In this document: positions 38,633 through 47,348 of the stretch, piece by piece
Numbering within the stretch: position 1 is the stretch's first letter
Layout: each line of letters opens with the position of its first letter
Position numbers and translations under genes: made by a program
Source: Bradyrhizobium manausense
Lineage (GTDB): Bacteria; Pseudomonadota; Alphaproteobacteria; Rhizobiales; Xanthobacteraceae
Assembly: GCF_018130615.1 (NCBI RefSeq)
Contig: NZ_JAFCKB010000011.1
Span: 124,001-188,000, forward strand
Reading direction: 5' to 3'
Length of the DNA stretch: 64,000 nt
Notes under the pieces: generated by a model
What the model was told of the DNA's origin: nothing
The model's input: the letters and a program-made list of their open reading frames with translations, nothing else
The model's database searches: none

Positions 38633-39487
38633 TCACGGAACGTTAAGTGGTTTGTCATCAGTGCGGCTCGCCCAAAATAGAACTCGGCGGCGCGCGACTT
38701 CGATAAGGCCATGCAGGCCCACCCCAATCAGGGACAGGACGATCAGGATGGCGAACACACCTGCCATGTCGAAGGTGAGGTTTTTTTGTAGGATCAGGAA
38801 GCCGAGACCTGCCTTCGCGCCAACGAATTCACCGACGACGGCGCCGATGACCGCCAGCACCGCTGCGACGTCTAACCCCACGAATATGAAAGGCAGCGCC
38901 TGCGGAAACCGCACCATGCGAAATATCTGCCAAGGGCTGGCGGTATAGGCCTGCAGCATCTCGATTTGATCCTGCGGCGCAGAGCGCAGGCCAACAATCG
39001 TGTTTGCGATGACGGGAAAAAACGCGATCATCGCCGTGATGATGATCTTGGACGACAGGCCGTAGCCGAACCAAATCACAATAATCGGTGCAATCGCGAC
39101 CTTTGGTACGGTCTGGAATGCGACAACGTAGGGGTACAACGTCCGCTCGAGAAAACTGGACTGACCGATGAGGATGCCGAGCACGACACCCAGAAGAGAA
39201 CCTACCGCAAATCCGGCGATGACCTCCTCAAGTGTTACGCTGAAATTGCGAGCAAACGAGATCGAGCTGATCTCGCTCAGGAGTGCTGCCGCTACACCGC
39301 TCGGTGGAGGCAGGACAATAGTCGGAATGCCCATCCCTCGCACGAGAGATTCCCAGCCAGCAAGCAGGCAGATCAGGAAGACAGGTGCGACAAGACGGCT
39401 CTGACGCCAATCGAACCGCTTGGTGGTCAGGTCTTTAGAATCGGGCAATGTCGTCTGACGGACGGCTCTGATGACAGCGTCGCTCAT
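38633..39487 (-). CDS. ABC transporter permease, SsuC/TauC type
   Basis: A 284-residue inner-membrane permease with about six helices, starting with a cytosolic segment of 30 residues. The EAA-like loop is seen as RMVRFPQALPFIFVGLDVAA (about 185-205), and EFVGAKAGLGFLI is the usual end phrase of nitrate/sulfonate/taurine and NMT1-type permeases. It overlaps the ATPase gene by 4 bases. Forms a homodimer with two copies of the ATPase. Confidence 0.9.
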   Translation of the reverse strand: MSDAVIRAVRQTTLPDSKDLTTKRFDWRQSRLVAPVFLICLLAGWESLVRGMGIPTIVLPPPSGVAAALLSEISSISFARNFSVTLEEVIAGFAVGSLLGVVLGILIGQSSFLERTLYPYVVAFQTVPKVAIAPIIVIWFGYGLSSKIIITAMIAFFPVIANTIVGLRSAPQDQIEMLQAYTASPWQIFRMVRFPQALPFIFVGLDVAAVLAVIGAVVGEFVGAKAGLGFLILQKNLTFDMAGVFAILIVLSLIGVGLHGLIEVARRRVLFWASRTDDKPLNVP

Positions 39488-40335
39488 TCGTCGAGACTCC
39501 CGGTTGCATGAAAGTGTCGCCGGATCGCCCCGACGTACTTTCCGAATTCCGGCGTATTGAACATCGCCAGAGTGCGAGGACGAGGGAGATCAATATCGAG
39601 CACTTCCGCAATCCGTCCCGGCCGAGGTGTCATGACCACCACCTTGTCTGCCAAGAAAACCGCTTCAGGGATGCTGTGCGTCACCAGCAGAATGGTGATC
39701 TTCTGCTCGCGCCAAATTCGCAGCAGCTCGAGATTCATCGTTTCGCGTGTCATCGCGTCCAACGCGCCAAACGGCTCATCCATGAGCAACAGACTGGGTT
39801 CGTGGACGAGCGCGCGGCATATGCCGACTCGCTGCGCCATTCCTCCCGACAGCTCGGATGGATATCGATCTTCAAAGCCCGCGAGACCAACCATGGCCAA
39901 CAGCTCGCGTGCGCGTCTTTCAGCTCTGCTGCTGTCGAGCCCCTGAATCTCCGCTGGTACGCGCACATTCGCGAGGATCGTGCGCCATGGAAGCAGTACG
40001 GGCGACTGGAAGACCAGGCCCAGATCGCGACTTGGTCCGGTTACAGATCTGCCGCCCATCAAGACATCACCCGATGAACGGGGAAGGATCCCGGCCAAAA
40101 TCCGGAGTAAGGTACTCTTTCCGCATCCGCTGGTCCCGACAATCGTAACGAGAGAACCGCGCTCAATCGACAGATCGATGTCCTGAAGAGCGTGGATCTC
40201 GGCTTGGCCCTGAGTTCTGTACCGCTTCTCCAGCCGGGAGATCGAAACCCAGGGGGTGGCCGGCGATCCACTCGCGGGGGAGATTGGGCAAGGTGCGAGA
40301 GTGGCTCCTGTCGGGGTCATTCGTGAACCTCGCAA
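39484..40335 (-). CDS. ABC transporter ATP-binding protein, SsuB/TauB type
   Basis: A 283-residue ATPase. Walker A GTSGCGKST (about 68-76), signature LSGGMAQRV, Walker B LLLMDEPFGALD and the switch His (VTHSIPEAVFL) are all intact. The Q-loop reads LVFQSPVLLPW. It overlaps the binding-protein gene (stop at 40317) by 19 bases and the permease by 4 bases, so translation is coupled through the operon. Confidence 0.92.
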   Translation of the reverse strand: MRGSRMTPTGATLAPCPISPASGSPATPWVSISRLEKRYRTQGQAEIHALQDIDLSIERGSLVTIVGTSGCGKSTLLRILAGILPRSSGDVLMGGRSVTGPSRDLGLVFQSPVLLPWRTILANVRVPAEIQGLDSSRAERRARELLAMVGLAGFEDRYPSELSGGMAQRVGICRALVHEPSLLLMDEPFGALDAMTRETMNLELLRIWREQKITILLVTHSIPEAVFLADKVVVMTPRPGRIAEVLDIDLPRPRTLAMFNTPEFGKYVGAIRRHFHATGSLDE

Positions 40336-41411
40336 TTCCTGGCAGCTGCTCGAATTGCCTCGACGTCAAAATCGTTCACCCTTGCGTAGAAGTCCGGGAT
40401 CGCAGCCAAATAGGTGTCCGCCGGCAAAGCCTTCTTTATGAGTCCGGCTTCCTGGAGAAAGGTTTGTAGTCTATCGATGCCTCCCGAGTCCGTAGCGCCC
40501 CACTGTCTCCCGCCATTGAGCTTGAACCCGTCCGCCAGCGTCGATAGCTGCGCGCTAATGGTGGTAACGTCCATGCGTAGCGCGGTTGCATCGTCGACGC
40601 CGGTTGGTTTCGTGGCAGGATAGGATTTCCATTGGAGCTTCACGGCGCATTCGGGATTAGCGAGTGCATAGACGGTCGCTTTGGCCACGCCGCGGCTGAT
40701 CGCAACGACCATGTCGGGATCCTTGGCAATCGTGGCCTGCATCGCCGCTAGGGAATAGTCGGGGTAGGTCCTCCATTCGGATGGGGTGATCTCCCTGAGT
40801 GACAGGCCGGCATTGCGAAAGCTTGCCGTTGCGGTTGCCCAGTAGATCAGTGCATCGACCTCGCCGCGTCGCATAGCTTCCACCGGCGCAGCACCAAGCC
40901 CAAGTGGCAAGTAGTTGATGTTGGCGCTTTCGCTGGTGAGGCCAATTTGCTTGAGCGAGTGATTGAGCAGCCACCCGCCCGTTGAGACCGCGCTAAACAC
41001 CCCAATCGTCTTGCCCTTGAGGTCGGCGACTGTGTGAATGTCGGATGCGGACGGGACGGCGATGGTCCAGTCCGTCACGCCGTTCGCCATCAGAACGCGA
41101 ACGGAAAGTTGGTTGGTCACATCCGACTGAATGACCGCGCTTGCATTGACCTGAGCAAAATCGGCATTGTCCGCGACCATCTGCTGGATCGCCTGCAACG
41201 ACGTCCCGACAGGCTGGACATCAACATCATATCCCTCCGCCTTCCAGTAACCCAAAGTTCTCGGCAGCGTGTCCATTGGATAGCCAACACTAAGAACCGA
41301 AGTTCCGACGGCGAGCGTCACGTGCTTCAGTTGCTGGGCGAACGCACCGGTCGCGATTGGCAGGGAGACGATCAACACAATTCCAGCGCGGAACAAACCA
41401 GTCGGCCTCAT
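40317..41411 (-). CDS. ABC substrate-binding protein, NMT1/THI5/TauA-like
   Basis: A 364-residue periplasmic protein. Residues 1-24 are a signal peptide (RAGIVLIVSLPIATGAFA then Q). The mature part fits the NMT1/TauA fold: LGYWKAEGYDVDVQPVG, MVADNADFAQVNASAVIQ, DLKGKTIGVFSAVSTGG, AMRRGEVDALIYW. This fold serves taurine, nitrate, thiamine precursors and other aromatic ring compounds. The ATG at 41411 follows GGAG; a longer upstream frame runs through the operators and is not coding. First gene of the cluster ending with adenine deaminase. Confidence 0.85.
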   Translation of the reverse strand: MRPTGLFRAGIVLIVSLPIATGAFAQQLKHVTLAVGTSVLSVGYPMDTLPRTLGYWKAEGYDVDVQPVGTSLQAIQQMVADNADFAQVNASAVIQSDVTNQLSVRVLMANGVTDWTIAVPSASDIHTVADLKGKTIGVFSAVSTGGWLLNHSLKQIGLTSESANINYLPLGLGAAPVEAMRRGEVDALIYWATATASFRNAGLSLREITPSEWRTYPDYSLAAMQATIAKDPDMVVAISRGVAKATVYALANPECAVKLQWKSYPATKPTGVDDATALRMDVTTISAQLSTLADGFKLNGGRQWGATDSGGIDRLQTFLQEAGLIKKALPADTYLAAIPDFYARVNDFDVEAIRAAARNCEVHE

Positions 41412-41434
41412 CACTATCGCTCCTTCCCAATTTC

Positions 41435-41469
41435 TGCAAACGTTTTCAGAGCCGCTGAAAACGTTGTCA
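41435..41469 (-). promoter_or_regulatory. Two PurR-like LacI-family operators, 21 bp apart
   Basis: TGCAAACGTTTTCA (41435-41448) and TGAAAACGTTGTCA (41456-41469) match each other at 12 of 14 positions and centre on AACGTT at 41441.5 and 41462.5, two helical turns apart. The core resembles the E. coli PurR site (CAAACGTTTG type). They lie directly upstream of the first gene of a cluster that encodes a LacI-family protein. A weaker match (TGTAAACGTC, 36391-36400) overlaps the deaminase start. Confidence 0.75.
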
Positions 41470-42515
41470 GCAAGCTTTATGCCAACTTGCTTCGTGAGCT
41501 TTGCAGCCGTTATTCGGTCAGTTTGCCTGTGATTTCCCGTTTCTGTGCAAGCATGCGCCTCGTCTCGCGACGCGTCTGCGCACCCAATAGGCAGCGTGGG
41601 AAAAGTTTTGAGCAGACTAACTGTCCAGAAAAGCCGACTGGCATTCGGACCAGCCGTGGAGCGGGCGTAAGGTGGCCGCCTGCTAGTTGACCGCGTCTTT
41701 ACGAGTGGCGTGAGCGGCGTCTCCGAGCCGTCACGACTTAAGGGCTTCGAAAGAAACCGCTGTCGGGATGTCGGCGAGCGATCCGTGCCGGAACCTGCCG
41801 AGACCGACAACGATAGCTGGCGGTTCAAGAGCCGAGACGACGATCATGTCACCTGCGCTCGTCTCCCCTCGGCTATCCCGGCCAGCTCCGACGAGACGAG
41901 CGCTACCAGCAGAGTCGCCGCGCAAAGGGGGCAGAAGTGGACGCCGATGAGAGGTCAAGGTTGAACGCTGAGTGACAAGCACGGACGATCGTTGCGGGTC
42001 TCTACCAGCTCGCGACCGGCGTACGCCGTTGGAAGATCGGGGCCTAGTGGGCAATGATCCTCGCGCGATCGTTGCCGTCTTTATCAAACCGTGCCCAGCG
42101 CCGACCAACGCCACGAGCGCACGCATGTCGAGGACTTCGTTGCATCTTTTGTTGCATACGCGGTAGAAAAGCGCATTTCGAAGCGTCCAGCGAAGTTCGG
42201 CAACGGTGCCATTGAAGGCGTTGCGAGCCCGGAAGCATCGACCCATGCGGCCGTTCAGGGCGACTTCATCCCAACAACGAGCCTTGGCATTCCGCTGGGC
42301 GCCAAGGCTCACGCCGGGGCCTGCGCATGGAGTATCGAGATATCGGGATATCGATCTGTCTATCGCCCGCGCATGGACTGCTCTGCAAGCAGTGCTGACA
42401 CGCGGTCCGGAACGCGGCATGATGAGCGGCAGACCGCCACGCATTGGCTCCAGCGGGGTTTCTAAAGGAGGCCTACGTTGCAGGTGGGCGTTTACCCGAA
42501 ACAGGAAGACTAAGA
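41470..42515. other. Long non-coding or decayed stretch, about 1 kb
   Basis: Open frames exist on both strands (a 264-codon minus-strand frame 41731-42525 and shorter plus-strand ones), but none shows a domain, a ribosome binding site or normal residue composition. AACCAACGCCACGAGCGCACG-type basic text dominates. It may be the decayed left flank of the catabolic cargo. I see no transposase or repeat ends. Confidence 0.45.
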
Positions 42516-43352
42516 ATGAAGACAATCTTAGTACCGATCCAGAACATTGCGATCATGCCATCCGTTCTCGGTGCCGCCGCTCGTCTTGCGCAACGCACCG
42601 GGGCCTACACCGAGGGCTTTGGGCTCCGGTATGGCAATCCCCAAGCTTTGGTTACAGAATTGACCACCGGCTTCGCCTTAGATTCGTATCTTGAGAGGAG
42701 CCAAGAAGAGCTGGCCGAAATGCGGCACGCATTCGAAGCGCTCATGGTCGAGCACAATATCGCAAGAGCCGGTAACCCGAGCGGACCAAGCTTCGGCTGG
42801 TTGGAAACCTCCCCTGAGAGTGAAGAGTTTGTCGGAAGTTACGGGCGGGCTTTCGATGTTATTGTAATGGCGAGGACCGATGTCGATGCTGCAGGCCCTC
42901 ACCGGCGAGCCATCGAGGCAGCACTTTTTGAGAGCGGAAGGCCCGTCCTGCTGGCGCCATCAAGCGCGCCGAAATGCATCGCGACAAACATCATGATCCA
43001 CTGGAACGGCAGTACCGAGCAGGCCCGGGCAAATGCACTTGCCATGCCATTGCTTCGTCTGGCGGACAGGGTAAGGGTGTTGACCGTGATTGGCGGACAG
43101 GAAGTACCAGGACCATCTGCCGATCAAATAGTCCGGCAATTGCGGTACAACGACATCGCCGCCGAGCTAATCAGCGTCGAGCTCGAAGACCGGGAGACTG
43201 GCGAAGCGGTACTCGACACCGCGAGAGCACAAGGCTGTGATCTCTTGATAAAAGGAGCCTTCACCCGCAACAGACTGCGGCAGATGATATTCGGCGGCGC
43301 GACCAGCTATGTCATGGAGCACGCGGACTTACCGGTGCTCATGGCGCACTGA
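42516..43352 (+). CDS. Universal stress protein, tandem UspA domains
   Basis: A 278-residue cytosolic protein with two Usp domains. The first (about 1-140: MKTILVPIQNIAIMPSVLGA, DVIVMARTD) lacks a clear ATP loop. The second (about 155-275) has NIMIHWNGSTEQARANALAM at its start and ends GGATSYVMEHADLPVLMAH, the typical G-x9-GS/T segment. AGGAAG lies 7 bases before the ATG at 42516. The two-domain form is common in alphaproteobacteria. It is transcribed towards the catabolic operon ending at 43421. Confidence 0.85.
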   Translation: MKTILVPIQNIAIMPSVLGAAARLAQRTGAYTEGFGLRYGNPQALVTELTTGFALDSYLERSQEELAEMRHAFEALMVEHNIARAGNPSGPSFGWLETSPESEEFVGSYGRAFDVIVMARTDVDAAGPHRRAIEAALFESGRPVLLAPSSAPKCIATNIMIHWNGSTEQARANALAMPLLRLADRVRVLTVIGGQEVPGPSADQIVRQLRYNDIAAELISVELEDRETGEAVLDTARAQGCDLLIKGAFTRNRLRQMIFGGATSYVMEHADLPVLMAH

Positions 43353-43420
43353 AACTGCGCTTACAATTCGCAGGCATGCTCTTTCGCGCAACGGCAAGCG
43401 TAACGCGAGCGCCCCGCAGG

Positions 43421-44392
43421 TTAGCGCAGTTCGAACTTGCGAAGGCATCGATGTGGCCGATAGGGTCTTCCGGTCCAATTCGCGAACGATTCCGGGACCT
43501 CAGACACATAGATTGCGCCCGTGGAGTCGATCGCAATCGCATGCGGAGCAAGGAACTCCACCGCGGGCGCCCCTATTCGAGCAGCAATGGAACGGTCCGG
43601 AGACCATACAGTCACCCGCCCAGGGATTTCTTGGTCCGCAGGCCCGAGCCGCCACGACTTCAAGTCGTGTGGACCACGTGCGAGCTCGGTCACGTACATA
43701 TATCCTTTGCGATCAAGCGCCAGATCCGTCGGCCGTTGAACGTCGTTCCACACGTGCAGCAACTCGCCGTCGGGGGAGAAAACCTGTATCCGATCGTTCT
43801 CGCGGTCGCATATTAGGACGTGACCTTCGCTGTCGAGTGCGACGCTGTGCGGTATGACAAAGCAGCCGGCGCCGGCCCCAGAGCCGCCCCAGGAATGAAC
43901 TTGCTGACGGTCTGCGGAGAATCGATGCACTCGGCAATTGCGGTAGCCGTCACTGACGAACAGCTCTCCAGTCCGCGATGCCACCGCCTTGGTAGGCCTG
44001 TTGAAGGGCGCTCCCCCAGGCATCCGGTCAAACGCCAGCTCTTTGCTCGGCAAGCCCTCGTCGAATCCGGTTACGGACGGTATGCCGCTGCCGATCGTTT
44101 CTATCAGACACCCCGTACGGTCGAATACGAAGACCCGGTGGCCGCCATCGTCAGCGATGTAGATCTTCTCGTCGTCACCAATTGAAATGAGGTGCGGGCG
44201 ATTTGAGAAGCAGCCGTTGCCCCAACGATCAACGACGGTCCCACTGCTGTCCAGCACGGTGACCGGATCATCGCCCCGCCGCAGGACGTAGACACGATCA
44301 TGGGCGTCGACCGCGACGCCGGTGACGTCGCGATCTTCCCAGGTCTCTTCGCCCCAGCCGGAGACTTCTTCAAAGTACATCGTAGTTCTCAC
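43421..44392 (-). CDS. NHL-repeat beta-propeller protein
   Basis: A 323-residue protein built of about six NHL repeats with the repeated wording VAVDAHDRVYVLRRGDDPVTV, ISIGDDEKIYIADDGGHRVFV, VALDSEGHVLICDRENDRIQV, LALDRKGYMYVTELARG and IAIDSTGAIYVSEV. No signal peptide is visible. NHL propellers in bacteria include peptidyl-amidoglycolate lyase-like and other lyase enzymes and binding scaffolds; in catabolic clusters they may be lactonase-like. It overlaps the VOC gene by 4 bases and is the last gene of the reductase-VOC-NHL operon. Confidence 0.8.
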   Translation of the reverse strand: MRTTMYFEEVSGWGEETWEDRDVTGVAVDAHDRVYVLRRGDDPVTVLDSSGTVVDRWGNGCFSNRPHLISIGDDEKIYIADDGGHRVFVFDRTGCLIETIGSGIPSVTGFDEGLPSKELAFDRMPGGAPFNRPTKAVASRTGELFVSDGYRNCRVHRFSADRQQVHSWGGSGAGAGCFVIPHSVALDSEGHVLICDRENDRIQVFSPDGELLHVWNDVQRPTDLALDRKGYMYVTELARGPHDLKSWRLGPADQEIPGRVTVWSPDRSIAARIGAPAVEFLAPHAIAIDSTGAIYVSEVPESFANWTGRPYRPHRCLRKFELR

Positions 44393-45180
44393 TCGGTCGA
44401 CTGACAGACCCAGCGCGGGACGAGCGCTTGAACTTTATCGGCCCCATGGTCGAGGAGCGCGGGCACCGGATCCTCGTCGAAGAACCAGCTCGAAAAGTCG
44501 TAGGACCGCCACGCTACGTCAGGAACATCGAAAGTCGCAATTTCAAGGGGGTTACCGCTCGGGTCAGAGAAGTAGATGGAGGAAATGAAGCGATGCTTGT
44601 TGTCGGCACCGCGCCGCTCGGAGATTTCGGACACCGCAAGACCGCTCGAAAGCAAATGCTCACGGAACCATACTAAGTCCGCGTGCGTAGGTACGTCGAA
44701 TGAGAGATGATCCAGCTTCTGAGGTTCACGTGGTTGACTCCACTGTTGCGTCCCGCCGGAGGGCCAAAGGAATGAGCTGATAGGAGCGGCTGGCCGTTTC
44801 GAGATAATCGGCGACTCGTAGAGAGAAAACAACTCGCCGTTGCCCATCTCAAAGAACACCTGACGAACGTTCATTGTCACAGCAAATTGGGGATCCTCGG
44901 ACTTCGCGCGAATGGCCGAACCGCTCGAATGGTGTCCACTTGAACGTAGCCCCTCGGCGGTTGTGGTGAAACGCATGGTTCGCACCACACGAAGCCCGAG
45001 CAAATCCCGGTAGAAGCGCACCCCTTCGTTCATGTCGTGGGTGAACAGAACAAGATGATTGATGCCCGAAATCCGGCCGGCCGCCGGCCCCGACTCCTGC
45101 AGAATCCGCCGGTGGCGCGGTTGCTCTCCCGAAGCCGACGAAGCACTCTTCTGAGGCGCTGCTACTGTCATCACGATCAC
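44389..45180 (-). CDS. VOC-superfamily protein (glyoxalase/extradiol dioxygenase fold)
   Basis: A 263-residue protein. Residues 1-35 are a flexible basic lead. Two paired beta-alpha-beta units follow: GINHLVLFTHDMNEGVRFYR (first metal His) and LDHLSFDVPTHADLVWFREH with SIYFSDPSGNPLEIATFDVP (second His and Glu). The layout suits a single-site type I extradiol dioxygenase or a glyoxalase/bleomycin-resistance enzyme. In the operon with a ferredoxin reductase it most likely works on an aromatic or ring-cleavage intermediate. Exact reaction unknown. Confidence 0.8.
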   Translation of the reverse strand: MIVMTVAAPQKSASSASGEQPRHRRILQESGPAAGRISGINHLVLFTHDMNEGVRFYRDLLGLRVVRTMRFTTTAEGLRSSGHHSSGSAIRAKSEDPQFAVTMNVRQVFFEMGNGELFSLYESPIISKRPAAPISSFLWPSGGTQQWSQPREPQKLDHLSFDVPTHADLVWFREHLLSSGLAVSEISERRGADNKHRFISSIYFSDPSGNPLEIATFDVPDVAWRSYDFSSWFFDEDPVPALLDHGADKVQALVPRWVCQSTE

Positions 45181-45217
45181 TCCCTTGCTAGAAGATTAAG
45201 AGTCACTTTGTTTGTCA

Positions 45218-46177
45218 CTAAGCATCAAGTACCAATCGGGCTGAGCACGATCGCGAGACGCACACCATCATGGTCTGGCCCGCGGCACGCTCCTTCGCAC
45301 CGAGCACCGAATCCCGGTGGTCAGGTGTCCCCGAAATCACCTTCGTCTCACACGTGCCGCACACGCCGTCTTGGCATGACGAGTCTATGTCGACACCGAA
45401 CTCCTCGGCCATTTCCAGGATGGAGCGGTCCGCAGGCACGGTGACCACAACGCCAGAACGCGCGAATTCGACTTCGAATGCGCTGTTCGTAGCCCCGCTA
45501 ACGCCTTCGCTAGGAGAAAACCGCTCAACGTGAACCCTGTCGTGCGACGATGACGCACAGCTCTCGTCGACCGCACGGAGCATCGATTCCGGTCCACAAC
45601 AGTAGATCTCGGTCGTTCGATCGGTCTGGGCGATGAGGGCGGCCAGATCGGCCCGGCCACGGGCGTCGCGCGCCTGAAGCACGACCCTGTCCGCGCCCAA
45701 CGCATTGACGTCATCGATAAAGGCCATCGATTCGACCGACCGACCACAGTACAGGAGTCGCCAGTCTGCACCCGATGCTGAAACGTGCGCGATCATTGGC
45801 AAGATCGGAGTGATGCCTATGCCGCCGGCGATGAACAGATATTGCTGCGCTGGAACCAGGGGAAAGTTGTTGCGCGGACCCGTGACGCGGACCGTATCCC
45901 CTTGAGCAAAGGCTTGGTGGATATGGGCCGAGCCTCCGCGACCATCAGCTACGAGCAGCACAGCCACCTGCCAGTGGTGTCTATCGGTCGGTCGGCCGCA
46001 CAGCGAGTACTGCCGCACATACTCCACACCCTGAGAAACGAAATGGAGATCAACATGCGCGCCGGGATCCCAGGCTGGAAGCTGGGCCCCATCTCGTTGT
46101 GCGAGCGTGAGACGAAGGATTCCTTTGGCCACCAAGTCTATGCGGGTGATCACTAGTTCGAAGTCGCGTTCAGGCAT
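45218..46177 (-). CDS. Oxygenase reductase, phthalate dioxygenase reductase/VanB type
   Basis: A 319-residue flavin/iron-sulfur reductase. The flavin domain (about 5-105) has RQYSLCGRP; the NAD domain (about 108-220) has GGIGITPILPM and YCCGPESML; the C-terminal plant-type [2Fe-2S] ferredoxin domain (about 235-319) shows SSCQDGVCGTCETKVISG and the fourth Cys in MMVCVSR. It passes electrons from NAD(P)H to a Rieske oxygenase. GAGGAG lies 6 bases before the ATG at 46177. It starts the operon with VOC and NHL genes and is divergent from the MarR gene. No oxygenase large subunit is in the window. Confidence 0.9.
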   Translation of the reverse strand: MPERDFELVITRIDLVAKGILRLTLAQRDGAQLPAWDPGAHVDLHFVSQGVEYVRQYSLCGRPTDRHHWQVAVLLVADGRGGSAHIHQAFAQGDTVRVTGPRNNFPLVPAQQYLFIAGGIGITPILPMIAHVSASGADWRLLYCGRSVESMAFIDDVNALGADRVVLQARDARGRADLAALIAQTDRTTEIYCCGPESMLRAVDESCASSSHDRVHVERFSPSEGVSGATNSAFEVEFARSGVVVTVPADRSILEMAEEFGVDIDSSCQDGVCGTCETKVISGTPDHRDSVLGAKERAAGQTMMVCVSRSCSARLVLDA

Positions 46178-46349
46178 CGACACTCCTCGAAGACTAGACG
46201 AAGCATAATCGTTGACGACCGAACTCAATCGGCCAACGCGCAAGGTGCCGTGCAATTCGTTCGCCGCATCTCGGTGACTCTCCGTAGGTCGCCTGAGCAC
46301 CACTGCGGGCGCTTGAGAGCCCTATGTTCCGTTGACGGCGCTGATAGCG

Positions 46350-46370
46350 TTGCGTATCAATTGACAGCAA
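46350..46370. promoter_or_regulatory. Candidate MarR operator
   Basis: TTGCGTATCAATTGACAGCAA is an imperfect dyad (TTGC...GCAA arms around CAATTG) in the gap between the divergent reductase and MarR genes, and includes a TTGACA that could be the MarR gene -35. Position and symmetry are the only support. Confidence 0.35.
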
Positions 46371-46395
46371 TTCGCGAGGCCAAGGTAGATCACAT

Positions 46396-46836
46396 ATGGA
46401 CGGAGATCGGGATTCCGCTGCGGCGCTCGCATTTGAGCTTCGCGAGACTTTGGGAAAGGGGGCCAGAGTCATTCGTATCGAGGCCGGACCTCCGCTCCAG
46501 CAACTCACGGTGCTTGGCCATCTCCAGCGCCAAGGCGCACTGAGCACCAACGACCTCGCAGCGGCCACTAAAGTCCGCCCGCAATCGATGACCAACACCG
46601 TTCGGTCGCTCGAAGAAAACGGACTGGTCCGCCGCAGACCACATCCAACTGATGGTCGGACCGTGCTCATCGAAATGACACGTAAGGGCGTCAAGACTCT
46701 CGAAGACATTTTTGCCCTGCGGGAAGACTGGTTGACTGGCGTGATCCTCCAGAAATTGACGGTTCGCGAACGCCAAGAGCTGCAGCGAGGGCTGACCCTT
46801 ATCAAGAGGATCATCGAGACAGAGAGTCGTCGATAG
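46396..46836 (+). CDS. MarR-family transcriptional regulator
   Basis: A 146-residue dimeric winged-helix repressor. The wHTH spans about residues 35-100 (LTVLGHLQRQGALSTNDLAA, SMTNTVRSLEENGLVRRRPH, DGRTVLIEMTRKG), with dimerisation helices on both sides. MarR proteins in catabolic clusters respond to aromatic acids or their CoA esters. It is divergent from the ferredoxin reductase operon and convergent with the Rieske gene, so its first target is probably the reductase-VOC-NHL operon. Confidence 0.88.
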   Translation: MDGDRDSAAALAFELRETLGKGARVIRIEAGPPLQQLTVLGHLQRQGALSTNDLAAATKVRPQSMTNTVRSLEENGLVRRRPHPTDGRTVLIEMTRKGVKTLEDIFALREDWLTGVILQKLTVRERQELQRGLTLIKRIIETESRR

Positions 46837-46884
46837 GCCGGCGAATGGTCCGCCGAAGAGTGTACGGTTCAAATGACAATCGTC

Positions 46885-47310
46885 TCAGATATCAAGGACG
46901 ACTGTCGCGCCTTCGACCGATACCGGAATTGTCTCGACGCCCTTCTTCAGCCGCTCAAGCACCTCCAGCGGTTCGATCGTTACGGGATAGCTACGCACGC
47001 GCTGCCTAGAGGCGAAGAGCGTGCGTCCTGTTCTGATGTCGAACTCCCAGTGATGCCAGGGACACGCAATAATCTCGCCCTCACGCACCCAGTGCATTCC
47101 GACGCGTTCTTCGTCCGTCGCGTCCGCCTCTGTCGTGCCACGAACTCTGCCCTTACAAAGCGGGCCGCCCATGTGGGGACACGTATTTTTTAGGGCGTAG
47201 AACTGTCCGCCGACGTTGAAAACGCCAATTCCGCTCTTCACCTTGTCCGGATAGACAACCGTCGACGATCCCGGCGGAAGATCCGCGACCGCACCTACCA
47301 CGTAACGCAT
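46885..47310 (-). CDS. Rieske [2Fe-2S] ferredoxin
   Basis: A 141-residue soluble Rieske protein. The cluster ligands are CPH in NTCPHMGGPLC and CPWH in IACPWHHWEFD, with a 40-residue insert between them. Similar stand-alone proteins pass electrons to Rieske oxygenases, or regulate them. It is the third gene of the operon begun by the amidohydrolase at 48374 and ends near the MarR gene. A reductase suited to it is encoded at 45218, but no oxygenase alpha subunit is in the window. Confidence 0.88.
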   Translation of the reverse strand: MRYVVGAVADLPPGSSTVVYPDKVKSGIGVFNVGGQFYALKNTCPHMGGPLCKGRVRGTTEADATDEERVGMHWVREGEIIACPWHHWEFDIRTGRTLFASRQRVRSYPVTIEPLEVLERLKKGVETIPVSVEGATVVLDI

Positions 47311-47348
47311 GTGCTGCTCCTCGTCCTGAGTTGCATCTCGTTATGCGC

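Noticed and set aside
41731-42525. 264-codon minus-strand frame in the 1-kb gap
   Set aside because: Basic low-complexity product with no recognisable domain or start signal.
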